Of a DNA stretch of 9,171 bases, positions 1 to 4,289 are shown one piece after another. The stretch is from Bacillota bacterium (GTDB lineage Bacteria; Bacillota; Clostridia; Peptostreptococcales; Anaerovoracaceae). Below the pieces are notes generated by a model. It had not been told where the DNA came from. It saw only the letters and a list, made by a program, of their open reading frames with translations, and ran no database searches. Position numbers and translations under genes: made by a program. Numbering within the stretch: position 1 is the stretch's first letter; every line of letters begins with the position of its first letter. The DNA lies in NCBI GenBank assembly GCA_017621195.1, contig JAGATO010000116.1, positions 1-9,171 of the forward strand, given 5' to 3'.

Positions 1-21
1 AACGATTCACAGAATCGTTTT
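1..21. repeat. short perfect hairpin at window edge, possible terminator
   Basis: An 8-bp perfect inverted repeat (AACGATTC at 1-8, GAATCGTT at 12-19) with a 3-nt loop, followed on the plus strand by a short T run (18-21). This could be the end of an intrinsic terminator for a plus-strand gene lying left of the window. The stem is AT-rich and the T run is only four bases, so termination is uncertain. Confidence 0.35.
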
Positions 22-26
22 GCAAC

Positions 27-60
27 GCTCGCGCCCTTTCGGGTTCGAGCCCCTTTCGTT
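27..60 (+). repeat. imperfect hairpin containing an inverted copy of the tRNA T arm
   Basis: GCTCG at 27-31 pairs with CGAGC at 46-50, and CCC at 34-36 pairs with GGG at 41-43 around a TTTC loop. There is one internal mismatch and one G-T pair. A T-containing tail (54-60) follows on the plus strand, so it may act as a terminator for an upstream plus-strand gene. The 13 nt at 41-53 (GGGTTCGAGCCCC) are the exact reverse complement of 113-125, which is the T-arm core of the tRNA-Lys gene. It is not the end of a second tRNA: the outer T-stem pairs fail and no CCA or acceptor strand is present. Confidence 0.35.
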
Positions 61-64
61 TTGG

Positions 65-96
65 AAAATGAAAAAGACCACATTACTGTGGTCTTT
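65..96 (-). terminator. intrinsic terminator of tRNA-Lys
   Basis: AAAGACCACA at 73-82 and TGTGGTCTTT at 87-96 form a perfect 10-bp stem with a 4-nt loop. Read on the minus strand it ends in TTTTT, then CATTTT. It starts only 4 nt beyond the encoded CCA of the tRNA-Lys gene, so it fits as that gene's terminator. The stem is moderately GC-rich and is the best terminator in the left end of the window. Confidence 0.75.
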
Positions 97-99
97 CGT

Positions 100-175
100 T
101 GGTACACCTTCAGGGGCTCGAACCCTGGACACCCTGATTAAGAGTCAGGTGCTCTACCAGCTGAGCTAAAGATGC
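100..175 (-). tRNA. tRNA-Lys (anticodon CTT)
   Basis: A complete 76-nt cloverleaf on the minus strand including the encoded CCA (100-102). The acceptor stem GCATCTT/AAGGTGT pairs throughout with two G-U pairs. The D stem is GCTC/GAGC with an 8-nt loop. The anticodon stem is CCTGA/TCAGG with loop CTCTTAA, giving anticodon CTT, which reads AAG (lysine). The variable loop is 5 nt. The T stem is CAGGG/CCCTG with loop TTCGAGC, and the discriminator base is A. No mismatches or unusual loops are seen, so the gene looks functional. It is a single gene with its own promoter and terminator, transcribed away from the protein-coding genes to the right. Confidence 0.97.
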
Positions 176-205
176 ATGTTTTGTTGTCTCTCAAGGACAA
201 GAATT

Positions 206-234
206 ATAATACCAGAGCGAATGGACTTTGTCAA
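206..234 (-). promoter_or_regulatory. sigma-A type promoter of tRNA-Lys
   Basis: On the minus strand a consensus -35 TTGACA (229-234) is followed after exactly 17 nt by a -10 TATTAT (206-211). Transcription would begin near 198-200, about 25 nt before the mature tRNA 5' end at 175. An overlapping TATAAT (203-208) has 20-nt spacing and is the poorer choice. No structured leader was noticed between start and tRNA. Confidence 0.75.
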
Positions 235-1140
235 CACAAAAAAACAATTTTTTTTAAAAAAGTAGATAAAGAATTCAGAGTTAGAAAAAATAACAAAAGA
301 ATTACAAAAATTCAAGGTTTTTATGGGGACGGTCATAGGCACGCTTTTGTTAGGTGATATTTGCAGATAAAAGGGATGATGGAGCGGGGACTGGATCAGA
401 AGTTGGAGTTGGCCGTTTTTCTATCATGTTGATGACGAGTAACGTTAAAATATAGCGTTTTTTGGATTTCATATATTTTGAGAGTTTGCCTGTGATATTA
501 GATAGGGCTTTTTAAAAGTTCTATACTTTTCTAAATTTAAAAGAAAAAAATAAGGGAAAAGGAGGTAAGAAGAAGCTAAAAAAATCCACATATTTACATT
601 TCTTACCGCTTTCTATATTTTTGAGATGCCATTTCAATGTTGTATAGAAGTTCTTCTGAAAAGTCCTATCATTTATAGCCAGAATTTCTTGAAATATAGA
701 ACCTGCGATTTTTCCTACCAATTAGTGAAACTATCCGCAAAAATACAGGTTTTTTCAATTGCCCTATACATTAGCGGAAGTTCATCAATAGAATATAGGA
801 CTCGTTGAAGGAACACCTTACCAGAGCATAAAGAAGCCCTATGGGACCGCATGGCAACGTTTTTTCTCCGAATTTCATCGGAAAGCCGTGGATTCACCGT
901 GGCTACCACTGACACTATTGGCGGTGCGCTGGCGGTTCACGCCAGCGTCCCTTTCGACTTCGTTGGCGCGGCCGTCATTCTCCGATATCATTGCGGCGCA
1001 GAATGGTGTAGAATAGCACTAAGAGGAAAAAGAACCAAAGGCGATAGGACAGACAAGCGGATCAAAAACCGTTAGAGCGGAAAAGTAGGAACGAATCAAA
1101 ACAGTCGCAGTAAAAAACAATGCGAAAACCAGTGGGACGG
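235..1140. other. gene-poor region with no convincing coding sequence
   Basis: About 0.9 kb in which I see no credible gene. Short open frames lack good ribosome binding sites and recognisable sequence. There is a composition change inside it: 235-800 is AT-rich with many A and T runs, while 840-1010 is clearly more GC-rich. An 8-bp inverted repeat (GGTAAGAA 564-571, TTCTTACC 600-607) encloses 28 nt. A consensus-like AGGAGG at 560-565 has no start codon at a usable distance. A small AT-rich hairpin (AAAAGT 514-519, ACTTTT 525-530) also lies here. The region may be remnant DNA from decayed genes or may hold an unannotated RNA. Confidence 0.5.
926..948. repeat. perfect GC-rich hairpin in the gene-poor region
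   Basis: CGCTGGCG (927-934) and CGCCAGCG (940-947) form an 8-bp perfect stem around the 5-nt loop GTTCA, extended by a G-T pair. The plus-strand sequence after it (TCCCTTTCG) has no proper T run, so it is not a clear intrinsic terminator. It may be part of a structured RNA or a palindromic repeat; copies elsewhere in the genome would decide. Confidence 0.45.
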
Positions 1141-1280
1141 ATGTCGTCAAAACAGAAAGAAGAGGGGAAGAAAACAAAGAAGAGAATAAAACGCAAATGA
1201 AGAAAATGGAGAAAGATAAAGAACAAATGGATCAGAAAAAAGATCAGAATACAAGAAACAGGAAGGACGAGGAGAAATGA
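1141..1280 (+). other. purine-rich tract with chained mini-ORFs
   Basis: By hand count, 1151-1280 has 19 pyrimidines in 130 bases (about 85% purine on the plus strand). Two short frames lie in it. The first, 1141-1200 (19 aa, very Lys-rich), follows a GGGA at 1134-1137. The second, 1197-1280 (27 aa, starting MKKMEKDKEQ and entirely charged), overlaps the first by ATGA and overlaps the hydrolase start at 1277 by ATGA. The second frame is open backwards to 1089 without an ATG. The charged, low-complexity translation is what any purine-rich strand would give, so coding is doubtful. It may be the frameshifted tail of a lost gene upstream of the hydrolase relic. Confidence 0.35.
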
Positions 1281-1499
1281 GCCATCGTCTGCATCGGAGA
1301 CAGTATCGTGGAGGGTTATCCCTATGGGGAGCAGCATCGCCGCTGGTGCGCAGAGGAAGGAGAAATCGCATATTATGTGGACGGAATCCATCCTACGCGG
1401 AAGGGATATGAAAAAATTGCGGCTTTTGTCTGTGAAAAATTACCGCACATGAATTCACGACTGGAGAACACAATAGAAGGCGAGGAAGCGATGAGGTAG
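1277..1499 (+). pseudogene. SGNH/GDSL hydrolase relic, frameshifted and internally deleted
   Basis: Read from 1281, the frame encodes AIVCIGDSIVEGYPYG, the block I nucleophile motif (GDS) of SGNH/GDSL esterases. About 25 residues later it encodes YVDGIHPTRKGYEKIAAF, the block V motif carrying the catalytic Asp and His. Intact family members have roughly 130-170 residues between these blocks, including the Gly and Asn of blocks II and III. All of that is missing, so a deletion has joined the two ends in frame. The likely original start is ATG at 1277, after an AAGGA at 1263-1267. From there the frame is off by one: ATGAGCCATCGTC would read MSIVCIGDS if one C were removed. A stop (TGA 1278-1280) lies in the motif frame directly before it. 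An internal ATG at 1308 lies after the GDS motif. The product cannot be an active enzyme. The stop is TAG at 1497-1499. Recognition of the family is firm; the substrate is unknown. Confidence 0.75.
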
Positions 1500-1544
1500 G
1501 CGCGCCGGGATCGACTGCACTCGAAACCGTATCATTGTGAAGAA

Positions 1545-1571
1545 GGCAAAGACATTTGCCCAACAGGGAGG
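1545..1571 (+). promoter_or_regulatory. small hairpin next to the RBS of the 44-aa gene
   Basis: GGCAAA (1545-1550) and TTTGCC (1555-1560) form a 6-bp stem with loop GACA. It ends 5 nt before the ribosome binding site AGGGAGG (1565-1571), which stands 5 nt before ATG 1577. It could stabilise the 5' end of the message or affect initiation. A stem this short also arises by chance. Confidence 0.3.
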
Positions 1572-1576
1572 AAATC

Positions 1577-1711
1577 ATGAGAAATTACGAAAGCAACGAA
1601 ACAAACAAGACCAATAAGACCAACAATAAGGCTAACAATAAGGCTAGCAACAAGACGGAAAACCGCACCAGCGACAAGACCGAAAACAAGACCGATAACT
1701 GCTGCCGTTAA
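1577..1711 (+). CDS. 44-aa tetrapeptide-repeat Asn/Lys/Thr protein with C-terminal CysCys
   Basis: A short gene supported by a strong RBS (AGGGAGG, 5 nt before ATG) and by a terminator 15 nt after the TAA. After MRNYESNETNKTNKT, residues 16-39 are six four-residue units of form x-N/D-K/R-T/A: NNKA, NNKA, SNKT, ENRT, SDKT, ENKT. The unit DNCC (40-43) and a final Arg follow. The first two units are an exact 12-nt tandem duplication in the DNA (1622-1633, 1634-1645); later units differ in codons, so the peptide pattern appears kept while the DNA has diverged. There is no signal peptide and no hydrophobic segment, so it should be soluble and highly hydrophilic, probably disordered or weakly helical. 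The adjacent cysteines could bind metal, form a disulfide or link to a partner. I do not recognise a named family. It appears to be a stand-alone transcription unit. Confidence 0.7.
   Translation: MRNYESNETNKTNKTNNKANNKASNKTENRTSDKTENKTDNCCR
1622..1645 (+). repeat. 12-nt exact tandem duplication in the 44-aa gene
   Basis: The unit AACAATAAGGCT occurs twice back to back (1622-1633, 1634-1645) and is followed by a degenerate third copy (1646-1657). Each unit encodes N-N-K-A, so gain or loss of units keeps the reading frame. Confidence 0.9.
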
Positions 1712-1725
1712 TCGGGAAGAAAGAG

Positions 1726-1768
1726 ACGCCGCAGAGATCCTCTCACCGGGGATCGGCTGCGGCGTTTT
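1726..1768 (+). terminator. intrinsic terminator after the 44-aa gene
   Basis: ACGCCGCAG (1726-1734) and CTGCGGCGT (1757-1765) form a 9-bp GC-rich stem ending in TTTT (1765-1768). Inside it, GATCC (1736-1740) and GGATC (1750-1754) extend the hairpin. It separates the small gene from the three-gene unit that begins at 1939. The T run is short but the stem is strong. Confidence 0.8.
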
Positions 1769-1839
1769 ACATAGAAAAATCCGATGGAGAGGCAAAGACG
1801 GAGAACCATAGAGGGATGCCGAAACTTCCGCAAAAAACA

Positions 1840-1868
1840 TAGTCATAAGAAAGCAGTTGTGTTATAAT
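1840..1868 (+). promoter_or_regulatory. extended -10 promoter of the zinc-ribbon gene unit
   Basis: A perfect TATAAT (1863-1868) is preceded by TGT (1860-1862), making an extended -10 element. A weak -35 (TAGTCA, 1840-1845, four of six matches) lies 17 nt upstream. Transcription would start near 1875, leaving a leader of about 60 nt before the ATG at 1939. It follows the terminator at 1726-1768, so it should drive the gene at 1939 and perhaps the two after it. Confidence 0.7.
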
Positions 1869-1938
1869 AAAATGATAAATTGTCAGTACTTTACCCAATG
1901 GCATGGCAAAGGCCGGACAATGAAGCGGAGGAATGAAG

Positions 1939-4242
1939 ATGCAGTGCAGAACATGTGGCAGCTCGATCAATGAAACAGATACCGTCTGCAAGGTGTGCGG
2001 AGCTGTTCAACAGGAAAAAAAGCCCATACACAACGAGGAATTCCAATGGACCGTTCACGATTTTTCCAAGCCGAAAAAGGCGTCCCCGGACTTGAAGATG
2101 GAATGGCCCAGGGAGCCGGAGCGGCCTCGACGCAGTAAGGGTCAGGAGGAGCCCATCTCCTTCGATATCGACGTGTTCAAAAAGCGCGGTGCCGACGGAA
2201 ATTCCATGAGTGAAAATATGCCAAAGGGCGATGCGCCGCAGAATGATACGAAGAAAGCGGAACAGACGACGGAAGTGAAACAGCCGACGCCGGAAGCAAA
2301 ACAGCCGACGGCGGAAGAACCGACGCCGGAAGTGAAGCAATCGCCGACAGCGGAGCTGACGCCGGAGCAGAAGCTGCGAGAGCTGGTGGAGCTGACCGAG
2401 AATCTGAAGCGCCAGAGTGGCCTGAAACAGGAAGAGGCGCGGGCGGCCATGAACTCGTTTGGCGTATTCACGGCGGAACAGGCTCGGGAAGAAAGCTTGC
2501 GCAAGGCCGATCCCTATTTCGATTTCAGCAAGACCAACATCGCGTTTCAGGACCTGCTGGACCAAGAATACAAGAAATTACAGAAGAGAAAAGAGGGAGT
2601 CCCCTACGTGGAATCCCAGTGGAGATATGAGCCGGAAAAGGAACCGGAAAAAGAACCGGAAAAGGAAGCGGAGCGAGAAGTATCCGAGCGTTCGGAGGAT
2701 GGGCCGGAGGTGCCTGAAAGTCCGGAAGATGCGCTGGAGCGCATGATTCGGGAGGGGACGAAGTCGGTGGAGGCCGGTGAAGACTCTACGATTCAGGTGG
2801 ACCTCAGCGCCATCAAGAAGGCGGCGGCAAAACACTACGGCTACGAGTCCGAGGCGGATGCCGGGCCGGAAGCCGGCGCACAGTCTGCGGAGCCTACCGG
2901 GTCGGAAGTCGGCGTGCAGGCCATCGAGCCGGAACAAAAGGAACAAGCTCCCAAGGAAGAGAAAGAAGAACCGCCGACAGGGACAGAAGATACGCCGGTG
3001 CAGAAGTTCCGCAAGCGCGACACCATGACGGAAATGGAATGGGCGCGGGAAGAATACTTCCGGATGCTGGATCGGGAAATGGGCGGCGTCCAGGTTAAGG
3101 TGGAGGTCAACACTCCCTATGGACAAGCGGGAAAGGTGGTCACCGACGTGGACATCAAGCCCGGCGGAGCTGCCGAGTCGAAAAAGAGCCATGCACCCGT
3201 CTACGAAGAAACGGCGGACGGTCAAAGCGCCTTGACTGATCATGCGGAAGCGGAGAAACGGAAGGATGTCGGCGTCGAAGCGACCGATACGACAGAATCG
3301 ACGGAACAAACCGACGTGGAAGCGGTCAATACGGCGGAACCGACGGAACAAACCGGCGTCCAAACGCCGGAGGAAGATGCGGTATGGCCGTTGGATCCCA
3401 GAGAGTACGAAGAAGAACCGGAGAAGGGCGGCTGTGCAGGGGCCATCGGGAAGTTCTTGCTGGCAATCATCCTGCTGGTCATCGTTTTGGAACTGGCAGC
3501 GCTGGGAATTTTGTATCTGGCACCTGACAGCAGTGCCGCTGACAAGGTTTCCGATGTCCAGGGAAAGGTAATGGATTTCATCGACTCCGTCAAGGAAAGA
3601 GGAAGTGCGATCCTGAACGGGGACGAGGAGGAACAGGATGCAGTGCAGGAGGACGGTGCGTCTTCCGAACCGGATCAACAGGAGGGCGGCGACGGTGAAA
3701 TCAGTACGCTGCCCATGGAGGACAAGGAAGCGCTGATCGGAACGCAGCTGGATCGCAACAAGAATATCCGCAGCATCACCGCCAACGACGCTCTGGTTTT
3801 CCGGAGCAGCGTGGATTACGGAAACGATGATTTGAACAGCTCCCAGCCCATCGACAACAACCTGTGGTATATCAAGGAAGACGGGACGCCGGTCTATTAC
3901 GACCAGGAAGTGGTGGGAGCGCTGATCGCCTTCAACTCACAGTGGGTCGATTACGTCAACAGCGGTGACAAATCCGCTCTGAACGTTACAAAAGAAGGAA
4001 GCCGCGCCTATGAAAATGCGGTAGGATTTTCAAAAGTGGGAAAAGTAACAGAAGAGTTCCTCTCTCTGGAAATTGGAGAGGTTCGAAAGGGACAGCAGGG
4101 ATTCTACCTTTGGGCCAACGAGGAGATCCAGCTGACCGAAAACGGTTCTACGGCCACGGCCAGCTATCAGTGGGTCTACTGCATGGAACCGGTGGGAAAC
4201 GAGATGAAGATCGTCGATTATATCAATATAAAGAATAAATAA
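1939..4242 (+). CDS. zinc-ribbon, acidic-repeat, single-TM protein with outside C-terminal domain
   Basis: A 767-aa membrane protein. The start at 1939 is chosen because GGAGG (1927-1931) lies 7 nt before it; an ATG at 1933 is only 1 nt from the same RBS. The N-terminus is a zinc ribbon, CRTCG (3-7) and CKVCG (17-21), with four Cys ligands. Residues 22-505 are hydrophilic, acidic and Pro/Glu/Thr-rich. They hold repeats at 114-144, EPEK x3 at 231-242 and 14-aa repeats at 446-473. Two less repetitive stretches, about 140-225 and 356-385, may fold. A membrane segment spans about 506-528, preceded by GGCAGAIGK. The last 239 residues should lie outside the cell. Residues 655-767 resemble the NTF2-like end domain of TcaA/YvbJ-type zinc-ribbon proteins, but that resemblance is judged by eye. 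The function is unknown. It is the first gene of the apparent unit with UPF0182 and glutamine synthetase. Confidence 0.88.
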   Translation: MQCRTCGSSINETDTVCKVCGAVQQEKKPIHNEEFQWTVHDFSKPKKASPDLKMEWPREPERPRRSKGQEEPISFDIDVFKKRGADGNSMSENMPKGDAPQNDTKKAEQTTEVKQPTPEAKQPTAEEPTPEVKQSPTAELTPEQKLRELVELTENLKRQSGLKQEEARAAMNSFGVFTAEQAREESLRKADPYFDFSKTNIAFQDLLDQEYKKLQKRKEGVPYVESQWRYEPEKEPEKEPEKEAEREVSERSEDGPEVPESPEDALERMIREGTKSVEAGEDSTIQVDLSAIKKAAAKHYGYESEADAGPEAGAQSAEPTGSEVGVQAIEPEQKEQAPKEEKEEPPTGTEDTPVQKFRKRDTMTEMEWAREEYFRMLDREMGGVQVKVEVNTPYGQAGKVVTDVDIKPGGAAESKKSHAPVYEETADGQSALTDHAEAEKRKDVGVEATDTTESTEQTDVEAVNTAEPTEQTGVQTPEEDAVWPLDPREYEEEPEKGGCAGAIGKFLLAIILLVIVLELAALGILYLAPDSSAADKVSDVQGKVMDFIDSVKERGSAILNGDEEEQDAVQEDGASSEPDQQEGGDGEISTLPMEDKEALIGTQLDRNKNIRSITANDALVFRSSVDYGNDDLNSSQPIDNNLWYIKEDGTPVYYDQEVVGALIAFNSQWVDYVNSGDKSALNVTKEGSRAYENAVGFSKVGKVTEEFLSLEIGEVRKGQQGFYLWANEEIQLTENGSTATASYQWVYCMEPVGNEMKIVDYINIKNK
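2278..2370 (+). repeat. Pro/Thr/Glu/Lys-rich degenerate repeat in the zinc-ribbon gene
   Basis: Related 15- to 21-nt units encode KQPTPEA (2278-2298), KQPTAEE (2299-2319), PTPEV (2320-2334), KQSPTAE (2335-2355) and LTPEQ (2356-2370). They lie between the zinc ribbon and the first helical stretch and look like a flexible spacer that grew by duplication. Confidence 0.8.
2629..2676 (+). repeat. 12-nt tandem repeat encoding EPEK
   Basis: Three near-identical 12-nt units (2629-2640, 2641-2652, 2653-2664; consensus GAACCGGAAAAG) are followed by a degenerate fourth (2665-2676). They encode EPEK three times, then EAER. The high DNA identity suggests recent expansion; unit number may differ between strains without changing frame. 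Confidence 0.9.
3274..3357 (+). repeat. 42-nt tandem repeat encoding a 14-aa Thr/Glu-rich unit
   Basis: Two 42-nt units (3274-3315 and 3316-3357) encode VEATDTTESTEQTD and VEAVNTAEPTEQTG. A third partial copy begins VQTPEEDA at 3358. They sit just before the membrane segment and probably lengthen the acidic linker on the cytoplasmic side. Confidence 0.85.
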
Positions 4243-4289
4243 AACGAGTCGGGATTTTGCATGGATTCCGCATACAGGGGAGGATAACA

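Noticed and set aside
1009..1014. TAGAAT as a -10 element with TTGCGG (991-996) as -35
   Set aside because: Spacing is only 12 nt and the -35 match is poor.
851..1075. 74-codon plus-strand frame in the gene-poor region, and its minus-strand counterpart at 715-915
   Set aside because: Only a weak GGGA precedes the ATG, no motif is recognisable, and it covers the GC-rich hairpin. Neither strand can be supported as a gene, though the region is worth a database search.
1933..1941. ATG 1933 as start of the zinc-ribbon gene
   Set aside because: GGAGG at 1927-1931 is only 1 nt away from it; ATG 1939 has the proper 7-nt spacing.
2578..3678. 366-codon open frame on the minus strand inside the zinc-ribbon gene
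   Set aside because: Its Arg/Phe/Leu-rich low-complexity translation mirrors the Glu/Pro repeats of the plus strand. No RBS is evident.
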